Source of the DNA: Maniola hyperantus
Taxonomy: Eukaryota; Arthropoda; Insecta; Lepidoptera; Nymphalidae
Direction of reading: 5' to 3'
Assembly: GCF_902806685.2 (NCBI RefSeq)
Contig: NC_048545.1
Location: 8,233,852-8,297,851 of the forward strand
DNA length: 64,000 bases
Part shown: positions 25,901-31,562 of the stretch, piece by piece
How the letters are laid out: each line of letters begins with the position of its first letter
How positions within the stretch are numbered: the first letter of the stretch is position 1
Notes under the pieces: generated by a model
The model's database searches: none
Seen by the model: the letters and a program-made list of their open reading frames with translations, nothing else
What the model was told of the DNA's origin: nothing
Made by a program: the position numbers and the translations under genes

Positions 25901-28900
25901 AAACGAACTGATACCTGCAAAAATAAAACTGATTGAGGAAAGTTTGGAGTTGTATTCTGCTAATAAAGTAGCCATGAAGAATCTGAAGCTTAGTTAATCC
26001 ATCATCAGGAGGAACCCATCACCCGCGCACTGCAGAGCCACAGGTCTCCTCTCAGATGAGAAGGGTTTTGGCCCTAGTCCTACCACGACTGGCTAAGTTC
26101 GGATTGCAGACGTTCACATACCTTTGAGAACATTATGGAGAACTCTCCTAGGCATGCAGATTGCCCTCACGATGTTTTCCTTCACCGTTAAAGCAAGTGA
26201 TATTTTTAAATTACTGTAAAAAAACGGGTCGTGCCCGTGATTCGGACCCCCCGACCGCTCCTACCGATTGGAAGGCGGACGTCCCTAACCACTAGGCTAC
26301 CAAAGCTACGCTTAGCTTAGTTAATTACGAAATTAAAATAGATGCACTGGCTTTACCCTACTATCTAAATCAATAGGTAGGTATGACTGAGTTTGTTAAA
26401 CTAACTCAGTCGTAGGTGCCTACAACAAAGTTTTTATTGTAGGGTAATATTTTCAGTTCAGGTTAAAGTAACATTACTTATAGTCATAAATTACGCTAGA
26501 TAAAGTAGCTCATTAGCACTCAACAATAAGGAAAAAATCCTCTATATGACAACTGTAACTTGAAAATTACGGTTCGCACGAAAATACTTTGGCATAATTG
26601 TTTCTCCTACTTAAGGTAGCAAGAGGGTCAATATAGATAGTCCTGAACTACTTATAAAGCTATCTATCATTTCGTCCTAGACCTTAAAAATTACACGTAT
26701 ACGTCCCGCAAATTGCTATTGCGCTGGAACCATGTATCATTAACATCGAAATGACGTCGTTTTGACGTCAGCCGAAATAAAAATATACCAACAGCTTGAA
26801 ATTTATCAGTCTAGTGCTGACGCACACTAAATGGCGGCCACACGTATCAGCAATTTGCGGAACTTATATTTAGAATTATCGGAAAATTCAAAAAACGAAT
26901 AACAGATCAAACTTCTACGTTGTTCGCGCGTCTAGTCATTTCACTTTTAGTTTTAACGAATCCAGCATTATTTTATACAGCAATATAAATGGTGTACCTA
27001 CGTCAAAGTTTAAGTAAGTTGTTTGCTAGCTAAACGTAATCTTCTAATTAAGTTACGAGACCGGTAGTTTACTTTAGAATTTACACTGTTTTTTACCTTT
27101 CAACAGGTACCTATAGTACTGTGAAAACCTATTAATTTTGGCTTTAAGTATTAATGTTAAGTCTATTTAGTTCATTAGGCTTTGGTTTTCAAGTAAAGGA
27201 AATAAATTAATGAGTTTTTTTTTATATTAGGTACTTGAAATTGTCTACTTACTTAGTTGTACAAAATCCATTGAAAAATATAGTGAGCTAAGGACATCAC
27301 ATAATTCACAACATGTCGGAAATTCTATATTATTCTTAGTTGGATGCATTATACATTCATAGACTCACCGTCGCCATATTTGTAGTGACTAATCTTCCTG
27401 TATTGGATTGCGGGATACCCCATATCGGCCTACGCAGGTTATTACAGGTACCATCTATTGCGCGGTATCGACGGACTGTCGGCGCAGATAGGGGGAGCGA
27501 TGCCGCAGGTCTGCGTGCTGGGTCTTGCCCAGATCCCAGAGGTGGAGGCGGATTGCTGAAACTTAAGTGAAAAATTATTCTTTACAAAACTGAATTAATA
27601 CCTACTAACTTTTTTGATTCCGATACATGCTAGCCCTCGATTACGATCTCACCTGGGTGGTAAGTGTCTCCTTTTCCAGTGGGTGGTAACTAGCCACGAC
27701 CAAAGCCTCCCTCCAGACGCAGACCAGAGACAATTTAGAAAGATTGAATTTCCCAAATTGCCTCTGCCAGGAATCGAAGCCCGGGACCTCCCACTTGACA
27801 GACCACAGCGCTTACTACTTACTGCGCCAGGGAGAGAATAGATACTTTACAGTACGCGCGGCGAGAGTTTGGCTTTGACCGTTATTGCGCAGAAATCAGA
27901 AATTGGGTATCAACGGGCAATTAGTGGGGTGGGGGCGGGTGTGTAGGCGCACGCGGTGCTCTGATTGGCGCTCCACTGCTCCAGTCGTTCCCTGCCTCTG
28001 TTTGTACAATCACGTTCACAAGTGAATTGCTATTTTCGTTAATTGTTTATTATATAAGAATCTGAATAGCACTGCTGCTAAGACTTTTTTTAATGTTAAC
28101 TTTTGTATTTAATAATTATTTAAGTTTTCTTTTGTTTGTATGTACCAATTTTACATGTATCTTGGAATAAATAATTTTATTAAAAACAATTATTTAGAAT
28201 TTTCATCGCTGTCTCTGTAAACTTTAAAAGGAAATAAACATTTTATATAAGTAAAATAACTATCAATAGTTTTAATAAATGAAGAAGTTTATCTATTTCG
28301 TATTATTTTCTAGCATTATTACCACTGTACATGAATTTTGACCCACTCAAATATCCAACCTGGTACATAAAAAAGGAAAAGTATTGTGTGCGTGACAGTA
28401 CCCATGCGCAGTAATCCCCTCCACCCGAAGGTCAAAGCCAAACTCTCGCCGCGCGATCTGTACCGATGGTGATCCATACTAATATTATAATGCGAAAGGT
28501 GTGAGTCTGCTAGCTTTCCACGGTCCACCTCTGTAACCCCTTTTAAACGAAATTTGGTAGAAAGATAGATTCCGTTCCGGGGACGGAAATAGGCATACTT
28601 TTTATCCCGGAAATTTAAAGAGTTTCCCACGGGATTTTAAAGCTTAAATCCACGGGGACGATATTGCGTTCCCTTTTATAAATTTTAAAATTCGCTAAAC
28701 CACATTTAGTATACATACTTTTGGATGTTCATGATTTATAATACAAAATAAGTATCCACATACTAATATCCAAAAATAAAAATATACAAGTTTCAATATT
28801 TACATAGATATCAAGGGCATGCAGGAATTATTGCCTTTAAACATTGACGCGTGTAACTCAGTAAAAAAAGTATTATCACAAAAATAACCTGTGTTGGTAT

Positions 28901-31562
28901 TTGGAGACAAGTTCTTCGATATCCTGCGGTTTGTGGCAGCTGTAACAAATGGTGCAAAATTTAGTTCATGCAACATACAAATGCAATGATGAGATTAATA
29001 CAAGGAATTTGTGTTGGTTATAATGGGAGTTCAAAAACGAATCAAACTGTCATTTCCCGAAAGGGTCGAGGGATGATCCACTGTAATGGCTTTGTTCAAT
29101 CCAGTAGGTACAATTTATTTTAAGTACCTACCTACCTAAAATATTATTTGCTCTAAGATAAGATCTAAAGCCCTTTTAAATCATGTTTCAATACCGTTTT
29201 ATCTCGACAAATATTGTATCTACTGAAATGTGATCGAACTTCTCTTTGATAAATTCACATTTAGACACGATCAAGGTTAGGGACCTTTAAATATACTCTA
29301 ACTGACAGGCGGTTACTCCCTCTCGACTACTAGCTCAGAAGACACAATACTATTATGGACTAAGAGCCAGCACGTGCCAGAGCTTCGTTATTTCACAAAA
29401 GCTGAAAGTTCTTTGGCGTAATGTCCGCAACACAGGGAGGAACGATCGCGACTATGAAGTTTGGATCATGGTGGCTTTGGGAGATAACAGGTATAAAGGT
29501 GTAATCTTAGCGTCAAAGTATGAAGTTAATTTTTTTATATTTTTTCGAAATAGTTATTGTTATAAATTGTTAAACTTCAAGGTCATCTGGCAGGGGTTGC
29601 CAACGACACTAGTGTCTGGCAATGCATGACGTTATATCTAATACTATTGCTGAAGAAATATAAAAAAAAGACTTTATAGGTACTTTGACGGTAAGATTTT
29701 TTACACGCTTTATTACGCGTTATCTCCCAAACCACCATGATCCAAACTTCATAGTCGCTGATCGTTCTACCTGTGTTGGTGAAAAACACGCAGAAAAACT
29801 TTCAGCGTTTATAAAATCAACGAAGGTCTGGCACGCGCTGGCTCTTAGTTCATTAAAATAGATACGTGTTAAAAAGTAAAAGGGCAGGAGATCCTGATGT
29901 TTTTTTTGCAAAGTGAATAATTTAGTCTCATATACTAAACTATGACAGTGTTATTCATTATCAGACAACAATCTAATCGGTGCAAAAAAAGTGTCAATGT
30001 GCTAGGTACTACGAAAGCCCAATCTATTAGGCTTAATATTCATCCTAAGACATTTACTTAATACTTATTGGTATTCTAACAACTTAAATTCCTTACTTAT
30101 TATTATTTTATAAGATGAATCGCGACATTACTGGATTAGCCACAGCTATTTTCCGAGTAGGTAAACTAAAGTTACGCTGCGTGGTCGTCAATCCTGCAAT
30201 GTGTATTCTACTTCATATTTCGATTGGTTATTGCAAGGAGTACAAGTATTTTCTACTACGTGGTTATTACGAGTAAGCAATACATACTCTAAAATCTAAA
30301 TACATTAGTGACTAGAAGTACTATAATAAAATATTATACTCTGTAAGGAGGTTAAGATAACATAACATTATTATGGCTGGGTTTTAGAATAATAAAACTC
30401 CTTTCTGTACCTATAGTACGCGACAGGATGAAATGGCAATCGAGGAAGAACGCCCCGCACATCCGCACTGCCCCGCGCTAACCCGGTGCGGACGAGCACG
30501 GGTGACGTGCGTCGGCAACGTCCCACCATCTCACACCCTGATTGCCATCTCAACCTGTAGCAGACTAGAGATATCATAATCGACAGAACAGTGTCGTTCC
30601 TTTGTTTTCCGATCATAACTTCATACGGCGTTAACGCACTCATACGATCCGAGTCCGTGAAAATACGTTCCTTTTTGTTTTGTATGGGAGATATCTGGTA
30701 TTCTCAGGGATGACGGATAGAACTGCGGATGACAGAAGTGCAGTGCGTAATCGCCAGTAAGGCCTTTCCACCATGAGAGTCTGCTGACGTTGTGGTAAGC
30801 TACGTAGGTATGTGCGTCGAACCTATTAACTTAACTCAGGTTGAAAACTAAGTTTTTAACAGTTGAAGTGAGGGATTCGAGCTAAGGACACGAGGCTAAG
30901 GGTGCGAGCTAAGGATGCGCCGAATGGTACATTCTCATACGTAAAAGAGTGACCATGTATCTGAGTCTTTTAATCTCCCGCTCTTGGACTATATGAGGTG
31001 CCGATTTTCCTCGCACAGGCTACTTCGCGCGAAGCGCATCTTCATACTTACTCGTAGCACATCTTACCCGTTCGCGCTACAACACTTATTTAGCTTTGGT
31101 GGAAATAGACTCTAGGTGTCGTAGCTTAACTTAAACTTCGCTCACCGCTCAGATTATATCGCATAGTCTCCGGCCGAAATGTATAGTACTTAAGTGTAAT
31201 TTATTTTTCCTTGTCTATCTTGAACATAAACAAATCTTAAATAAATTAACCGTTTAAGTAAGCGAAGGCAAAATTAATAGATATGCCTGGTTATTTTACT
31301 ACATTTTATGAGATTGGATTATTAAGACAAGACACTAAAAAGGCTTCTTTAATTACGATACTAAACATGCTTGCAGGTAAACTCACCCAAGGCCCATTAA
31401 CTGGTAATCTTTGGGCTGGGAAACCACCGAAGTTGTACCCAGAGAAGTTTGATGGGAAACCCTGTGAAGAACCCCTGCGATGGTTATTTTGCAGCTGGTT
31501 TAAGAACTGCCCACCGCCAAGCTGAAAATTGCTAGCAGGCATATCATAATAGAAACCGGCAT
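4897..31562 (-). CDS. secreted animal haem peroxidase (chorion peroxidase/peroxinectin-like), 13 exons, 5' half disrupted
   Basis: Exons from 5' to 3' are 31562-31387, 28939-28889, 27555-27369, 25914-25737, 25386-25191, 24003-23805, 23396-23199, 22441-22291, 15805-15629, 13889-13739, 9072-8871, 7307-7199 and 4966-4897. All introns are GT-AG. The conceptual product is about 677 residues: signal peptide, cysteine-bearing linker, then the peroxidase domain. Family motifs seen are the distal His in QIITHDMS, the catalytic Arg in DIRVNQNP, LREHNRIA, the proximal His in FRHFHTLI, and DLRATDIQRGRDHGL. Proteins of this family use H2O2 to oxidise substrates outside the cell, for example in eggshell tyrosine cross-linking or immunity; which applies here is not shown. 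Exons 6-13 are intact, while exons 1, 3, 4 and 5 hold a stop or frameshifts totalling five indels and two or three stops. It may be a functional gene in a poorly sequenced patch or a recent pseudogene. Family assignment is secure; the exact orthologue is not. Confidence 0.9.
5010..5175 (-). repeat. dispersed repeat fragment (family D)
   Basis: Shares the core AATATTCCTTGAAGTACGAG, read on the minus strand, with 7745-7955 and 52095-52250, and an end that reads like GCCGGGTCAGCTAG in the 52 kb copy. It is non-coding and its superfamily was not assigned. Confidence 0.75.
5230..5600. repeat. diverged family B repeat copy
   Basis: Contains AAAAAGTAGCCTATGTCACT, a GTCGATCCGTTGCGACGT core and a CCCGCGACTTCATCCACATGG end, all hallmarks of family B (compare 6299-6530). 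The 131-aa minus-strand ORF over it is therefore repeat-derived. Confidence 0.7.
5601..6298. other. unassigned intron 12 sequence
   Basis: AT-rich; nothing recognised. Confidence 0.5.
6299..6530 (+). repeat. family B repeat copy
   Basis: Begins CTAGCTGATGCCCGCGACTT, continues through GGATTTAG-TTTTTAAAA, CCGTGGGAACTC, a CGGGATAAAAAGTAGCC block, and ends in CATTTATAATAAGGGTA. This is the commonest repeat in the window. Confidence 0.85.
7030..7190 (-). repeat. short internally deleted family A repeat
   Basis: Ends carry inverted GGGTTCCGTA and TACGGAACCC, and it finishes with GCGAGCCTGACTCGCACTTGG, the reverse of the family A 5' end. The middle of the full-length form (54849-55275) is missing. 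Confidence 0.8.
7199..7307 (-). CDS. peroxidase exon 12 (intact)
   Basis: After a TTATACAG acceptor it reads QLNSIRQGSSIARILCDNSD and MQPRAFQQIS, the usual SLARLICDN-D helix near the C terminus. Donor GTGAGA, 109 bp. A short repeat copy (7030-7190) lies within 10 bp of the donor. Confidence 0.94.
7745..7955 (-). repeat. family D repeat copy
   Basis: Shares the CCATCCTCGTACTTCAAGGA block and the CGAAATCGGTTCAGC block with the 5010-5175 and 52095-52250 copies. Confidence 0.78.
7956..8870. other. unassigned intron 11 sequence
   Basis: AT-rich; no repeat or gene recognised. Confidence 0.5.
8871..9072 (-). CDS. peroxidase exon 11 (intact)
   Basis: It reads VEILELLYENPEDVELVVAG, then GAQTGPTFLCILTEQFYRTR and AGDRFFFENG, the typical C-terminal peroxidase block. 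Acceptor TTTATAG, donor GTAAGT, 202 bp. Confidence 0.95.
9240..9395 (+). repeat. family C repeat copy
   Basis: Contains TATTATGACGTAGGCATCCG, AAGAAAGGATTTTTGAAAAT, CCCCTAAGGGGGTGAAAT and a CACGCGGACGAAGTCGCGAG end, as in the tandem set at 13110-13718. Confidence 0.8.
9490..9830. other. GC-richer unassigned segment
   Basis: Locally higher GC with short inverted words such as GAACCGTTCACACGGTT, and a 75-aa minus frame without domain similarity that I recognise. It may be an unclassified foldback element. Confidence 0.3.
9905..10150. repeat. repeat with a 40 bp direct duplication
   Basis: AATTACATTGTAGTTYATGT plus the following AGAAACTCTGTRAGT is present twice in tandem (about 10043-10120). 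Flanks show inverted similarity (ATTATGGCGAAACCCGCC against GGGCGATTTGGCCGTAT). Confidence 0.5.
10915..11095 (-). repeat. family C repeat copy, minus orientation
   Basis: Reverse complement of the family C core: CTATTTTACCCCCTAAGTGG, AAAAATCCTTTCTTAG, TCAGCCCGATTCG and an end with a CAGT tetranucleotide run. Confidence 0.78.
11618..12075 (+). repeat. cluster of two to three family B copies
   Basis: The opening GATGCCCGCGACT and its variants recur at 11621, about 11740 and 11868, each followed by a GGATTTAGG-TTTT block, and the cluster ends in a CAGACAGACAGACAC tract and TTTTATGATATTCGTATGGA. Confidence 0.75.
12244..12470 (-). mobile_element. non-LTR retrotransposon 3' fragment
   Basis: Shares GCGYGCTTGCCTAGAAGATT and GCCTATTCAYTCT with 56815-57115, the C-terminal end of a Jockey/CR1-type ORF2 read on the minus strand. 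Too decayed for a complete frame. Confidence 0.55.
12540..12960 (-). mobile_element. RTE-type non-LTR retrotransposon, 3' end of ORF2
   Basis: Minus-strand translations in several frames give LRDQIRNDEIRRRT-like, SQWAGHIVR-like, KVLKWRPCTGTP and SGGARPWR-like segments ending near a CCAGCAGTGGACATAA end. This is the C-terminal tail of RTE-type ORF2 proteins common in insects. Frameshifted and 5' truncated. Confidence 0.75.
13110..13718 (+). repeat. three tandem copies of family C, period about 205 bp
   Basis: Units at 13110-13305, 13314-13508 and 13515-13718 each start with GACTGACTGATCTATCAACG, continue to GGACGGATCGGGCTGAAATT and CCTAA-GGGGTAAA, and end GTAGTCCA---GAAGTCGCGG. Units 2 and 3 share changes not seen in unit 1, so they look like the later duplication. 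The array ends 20 bp from the exon 10 donor. Confidence 0.88.
13739..13889 (-). CDS. peroxidase exon 10 (intact): signature motif
   Basis: It contains DLRATDIQRGRDHGL, the strongest signature of animal haem peroxidases, followed by SYVATRAACGL and FYEMADFIP. The Asn that hydrogen-bonds the proximal His in myeloperoxidase is Asp here, a common change in the family. Acceptor TTTATAG, donor GTATGT, 151 bp. Twenty bases past its donor lies a three-unit tandem repeat. Confidence 0.96.
13935..14208 (+). repeat. family A repeat copy
   Basis: Begins ACCGGCCAAGTGCGAGTCAG, includes GGGTTCCGTAC, TTTTTTCGACATTTTGCACG, AATCTGTTTTAGAATGTACA, and ends at TTTTGAGGTACGGAACCGTA. Missing the (GACA)n part of the fuller copy at 54849-55275. 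Confidence 0.88.
14247..14458 (-). repeat. family B repeat copy, minus orientation
   Basis: Opens CATACTAATATTATAAATGC and closes in CACGAAGTCGCAGGCATCAT, the reverse of the family B ends. Confidence 0.85.
14497..14618 (+). mobile_element. SINE family 2, 3' part only
   Basis: Shares CTGCCAATCCGCATTGGGCC and TTCTCACTCTGAGAGGAGAC with full copies and ends in ATGATCATGATGATGA. A perfect 10 bp palindrome (14576-14599) sits before the tail. Confidence 0.8.
14783..15092 (-). repeat. family A repeat copy, minus orientation
   Basis: Begins TTTTTAGGGTTCCGTATCTC, holds a GACAGACAGACGACAGACAG tract and ends GAGCCCAACTCACACTTGAC before CGGTTTTTTTT. Confidence 0.82.
15235..15446 (+). repeat. family B repeat copy
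   Basis: CTAGATGATGCCTGCGAGTT start, CGGTTAAACTGTTGGGCCGT core, AGCTAGCAGACAGACACACT and TAATATTAGTATGGATA end. Confidence 0.85.
15629..15805 (-). CDS. peroxidase exon 9 (intact)
   Basis: From a TTTACCAG acceptor it reads LVSENRHLAGIVRLSDWFN, then ENAFDDLTRGLTYQP and SEITQFLF, matching the family block after the proximal His. The donor is GTAAGT and the length 177 bp. Phases join exactly to exons 8 and 10. Confidence 0.95.
15940..16135 (+). mobile_element. SINE family 1 body fragment
   Basis: Reverse-complement similarity to the body of the full copy at 61414-61751: TTCGGTCGTAGCTAGTTACC, AAAGCCGTGCTGCCAGG and CTGCCATACCTCTTCCAAG. The tRNA-like head is absent. Confidence 0.7.
16204..16460 (+). 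other. short open frame interrupted by the LTR element
   Basis: The frame reads APDVNILLDSELLGIFNPQS and KVLTEHAIEIVP up to the CATT target site. It runs a few codons into the LTR; with the element removed it would stop almost at once. I do not recognise the protein; it may be part of an older decayed element. Confidence 0.3.
16461..16877. repeat. left LTR (417 bp)
   Basis: TG...CA bounded; differs from the right LTR only by two one-base indels near 16767 on my reading. Confidence 0.92.
18520..18690. repeat. possible foldback segment inside the LTR element
   Basis: Contains several short inverted words (CGATCGTAATTGTTGCGATT against AATCGCAACAATTACGATCG-like order, CTTATCGCGATAAG). Boundaries unclear. 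Confidence 0.3.
18894..19256. mobile_element. TTAA-flanked foldback element (piggyBac-type MITE candidate)
   Basis: Left boundary TTAA (18890-18893) then CCCATTT; right boundary AAATGGG then TTAA (19257-19260). TTAA duplication with CCC...GGG ends is the pattern of piggyBac-type elements. It is 363 bp and non-coding, nested within the LTR element. Confidence 0.6.
19535..19609 (+). repeat. dispersed repeat fragment cut by the gap
   Basis: GGGTTCCAAACGCGCCCAGG and TCTGAGAAGAGCC are nearly identical at 51240-51315. The open frame that runs into the Ns is an artefact. Confidence 0.8.
19610..19809. other. assembly gap, exactly 200 N
   Basis: A round-number gap beside a tandem array, so the real length is probably unknown. 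Confidence 0.98.
19810..20610. repeat. degenerate tandem array, units about 70-80 bp
   Basis: The word CTGATCTTAGGAGTAA recurs about eleven times at roughly 70-80 bp spacing (one unit is near 44 bp), each followed by AAGTTTTGTGGTCTTTTG. Early units carry CAGGCCATATCAATGC, later ones CAAAAGGCGATATTGTGCC, so two unit types are present. The array touches the gap. Confidence 0.92.
21290..21350 (+). repeat. dispersed repeat fragment
   Basis: TTTCTTGCCGGTTCTTCTCT and CCGAACCGGTGGTAG are shared with 35818-35935. Confidence 0.7.
21383..21801. repeat. right LTR (419 bp)
   Basis: Same ends as the left LTR, followed by CATT at 21802-21805. Confidence 0.92.
21826..21978. repeat. imperfect short tandem repeat
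   Basis: AACTTTGCCRARCAACACAAA and ATGACGGAAAACTTTGCCAA variants recur at about 60-75 bp spacing. Would have adjoined the interrupted frame at 16204-16460 before the LTR insertion. Confidence 0.55.
22011..22052. repeat. short inverted repeat
   Basis: AAACTATTTCCAACA and its exact reverse complement TGTTGGAAATAGTTT flank about 12 bases. Confidence 0.8.
22148..22215 (-). pseudogene. 5S rRNA-like fragment
   Basis: The plus strand reads GGTCACCCATCCAGTTACTG and GAAGTTGCTT, matching in order the reverse complement of the 3' half of eukaryotic 5S rRNA (AAGCAACGTC ... CTTGGATGGGTGACC), with several mismatches. It is incomplete, so a 5S-derived SINE head or a decayed 5S copy is more likely than a working gene. 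Confidence 0.5.
22291..22441 (-). CDS. peroxidase exon 8 (intact): proximal histidine
   Basis: It reads YENMVKNKLIYPG, then DYNPNVDPTVLDEHATAAF and FRHFHTLIRGYLQ. The last His aligns with the proximal haem ligand, normally written FR-GHTL or FRFGHS; here the Gly position is Phe. Acceptor AATAG, donor GTAAGT, 151 bp. The intron that follows on the minus strand holds the LTR element and is about 6.5 kb. Confidence 0.95.
22876..23089 (+). mobile_element. SINE family 2, 5'-truncated
   Basis: From GGTGAAGGAAAACATCGTAA through CTGCCAATTCGCATTTGGTC to an ATGATGATGATTATGATGAT tail. Lacks the tRNA-like head. Lies in intron 7. Confidence 0.85.
23199..23396 (-). CDS. peroxidase exon 7 (intact): catalytic Arg block
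   Basis: It opens with DIRVNQNPQLTILQ, where the Arg aligns with the catalytic Arg239 of myeloperoxidase, and continues with VLREHNRIAD, NPHWDDETLYQEARRIV and YLPIFLG. At the position of the haem-linking Glu242 the residue is Gln. Acceptor CAACAG and donor GTAAGT are both good. The exon is 198 bp with phase 1 at both ends. Confidence 0.96.
23575..23772 (+). repeat. family C repeat copy
   Basis: CTGACTGACTGACTGATCTG start, GGACGGATCGGGCTGAAATT, and GTCCACGCGGACGAAGTCGC end; occupies most of intron 6. Confidence 0.85.
23805..24003 (-). CDS. peroxidase exon 6 (intact)
   Basis: From a TTCATAG acceptor the exon reads LTTVTAYMDASFCYGSSEGQ, the conserved T-YMDAS-VYGS block, then GGRLRTILRGGREWPP and PCYLAG. 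The donor GTAACT leaves one base. There is no frame break over 199 bp. A tRNA-derived SINE sits only about 45 bp upstream of its acceptor. Confidence 0.95.
24046..24230 (+). mobile_element. SINE family 3 (tRNA-derived)
   Basis: A tRNA-like head with A-box-like TAGCCTCAACGGTTAAAG and B box GGTTCAAATCC, followed by GTGCCCACTCCTAGCACAAG and a GGCTAATATTCTTTAAAG end. The head does not form a convincing working tRNA. Lies close to the exon 6 acceptor. Confidence 0.8.
24246..24352 (+). repeat. family A fragment
   Basis: GTCAAGTACGAGTCGGACT and GGGTTCCGTACC, ending GGTACGGAACC; heavily deleted. Confidence 0.65.
24353..24944. other. unassigned intron 5 sequence
   Basis: AT-rich; nothing recognised. 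Confidence 0.5.
24945..25125 (-). mobile_element. Jockey-type non-LTR 3' end fragment
   Basis: GCGGGTCACCTGATGATAAT, AAGTGATTACCGCCGCCCAT, GGTTGCCGGCCTTTCAGGAA and CGTTGATTCCACAG match the 3' end of the longer copy at 42144-42930. Confidence 0.85.
25191..25386 (-). CDS. peroxidase exon 5: Cys-rich segment with three frame changes
   Basis: The first frame reads SCCDANGQLVQ. A second frame, entered near 25340, reads DAATNPLCAP. A third, entered near 25311, reads IPPTDPVHSRVGTQCMNFVR, matching the family pattern CxP-IP-xDPVY-x-CMNFVR. Near 25200 a further base appears inserted, creating a TGA (25197-25195) just before the GTATCA donor. The net length error of minus one agrees with two deletions and one insertion. 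Repairing the frames in thought gives a phase-0 join to exon 6. Confidence 0.78.
25737..25914 (-). CDS. peroxidase exon 4: distal histidine, frameshift and stop
   Basis: A TTTTTGCAG acceptor leads into ISSFPRAVSGKDLPNPREIS, then a frame change at the C-run (plus-strand G-run 25838-25841) into KQLVDPIWNLN and QIITHDMS. The Gln and His of the last motif match the distal haem site of the family; the residue before His is Thr rather than the Asp that forms a haem ester in vertebrate peroxidases. A TAA at 25761-25759 follows MS, then QLGFAQS continues to GTC before GTAAGG. The 178 bp length is one base more than the phases allow, matching a one-base insertion. Confidence 0.8.
25999..26305 (-). mobile_element. 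SINE family 2, full length, minus orientation
   Basis: The head reads, on the minus strand, GGTAGCCTAGTGGTTAGGGA with a damaged B box, and the element ends in a CATCATC run at its low-coordinate side. Lies in intron 3. Confidence 0.88.
26306..26703. other. unassigned intron 3 sequence
   Basis: No recognised feature. Confidence 0.5.
26704..26862. mobile_element. short foldback element
   Basis: CCCGCAAATTGCTATT at the left and ATCAGCAATTTGCGG at the right are inverted; the centre has a GACGTCGTTTTGACGTC palindrome. Confidence 0.55.
26863..27368. other. unassigned intron 3 sequence
   Basis: AT-rich; no recognised feature. Confidence 0.5.
27369..27555 (-). CDS. peroxidase exon 3: start of catalytic domain, one-base loss near the 3' end
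   Basis: After a GTTTCAG acceptor the frame runs through a Pro/Arg-rich linker into YRAIDGTCNNLRRPIWG, the conserved entry of insect haem peroxidases (usual form YRTIDG-CNNL--P-WG). The donor is ACG before GTGAGT. The open frame ends in phase 0, but exon 4 requires phase 1, so one base is missing, most simply in the AAATATGG stretch near 27376-27379. Confidence 0.8.
27630..27838 (-). mobile_element. SINE family 1, body-deleted, minus orientation
   Basis: On the plus strand GCCAGGAATCGAAGCCCGGG and ACTGCGCCAGGGAG are the reversed B and A box regions; GGTGGTAACTAGCCACGACC is body sequence. The B box carries one extra base. Confidence 0.8.
27846..28468. mobile_element. foldback (MITE-like) element, about 620 bp
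   Basis: GCGCGGCGAGAGTTTGGCTT on the left is matched inverted by AAGCCAAACTCTCGCCGCGC on the right (28438-28457). Arms also share GACC and TGCGCA words. The interior has a GC-rich (G)n-type patch at 27928-27950. Confidence 0.8.
28477..28665 (-). repeat. family B repeat copy, minus orientation
   Basis: CATACTAATATTATAATGCG start, TTTTTATCCCGGAAATT, and TTCCCACGGGATTTTAAAGC end. Confidence 0.85.
28889..28939 (-). CDS. peroxidase exon 2 (51 bp)
   Basis: A TTTGTTACAG acceptor precedes an open frame reading CHKPQDIEELVSKYQH, and the exon ends at AG before GTTATT, a weaker but valid GT donor. It enters with one base completing a codon and leaves two bases, which fits both exon 1 and exon 3. It would lie in the linker before the catalytic domain, around residues 60-75. 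Support is phase consistency and coding-like sequence; no domain motif is present. Confidence 0.6.
28940..29358. other. unassigned intron 1 sequence
   Basis: No recognised feature. Confidence 0.5.
29359..29850. mobile_element. foldback element, family shared with 62264-62692
   Basis: ACTAAGAGCCAGCACGTGCC at the left and GGCACGCGCTGGCTCTTAGT at the right are inverted, with arms continuing through CTTCGTT and AAAGCTGAAAGTT. About 490 bp, non-coding; the ORFs crossing it are spurious. Confidence 0.85.
29851..30410. other. unassigned intron 1 sequence
   Basis: AT-rich; no recognised feature. Confidence 0.5.
30411..30570. mobile_element. GC-rich foldback element (family E, copy 1)
   Basis: CGCGACAGGATGAAATGGCA on the left is matched inverted by TGCCATCTCAACCTGTAGC on the right; the loop is rich in GC. 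Related copies at 32577-32727 and 53462-53627. Confidence 0.85.
30571..31386. other. unassigned intron 1 sequence
   Basis: No recognised repeat. Moderate GC between 30700 and 31180, but no ORF or motif. Confidence 0.45.
31387..31562 (-). CDS. peroxidase exon 1: start and signal peptide, in-frame stop
   Basis: ATG at 31562 opens a hydrophobic leader (MPVSIMICLLAIFSLAVGSS) typical of a signal peptide. A second in-frame ATG lies at 31547. A TAA at 31502-31500 follows residue 20. Another frame of the same exon is open across its length and rich in Asn, Gly and Ser, so compensating indels are possible. The exon ends in CTTGG before GTGAGT, leaving two bases, which matches the phase of exon 2 when the leader frame is used. 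A short upstream ORF (31567-31544) overlaps the start. The leader, donor and phase match support the call; the reading frame in the second half is unresolved. Confidence 0.65.

Noticed and set aside
28319..28630. 103-aa minus-strand frame
   Set aside because: Crosses the end of a foldback element and a family B repeat; repeat-derived.
31283..31525. 80-aa plus-strand frame
   Set aside because: It is the antisense of peroxidase exon 1, whose signal peptide and donor favour the minus strand.
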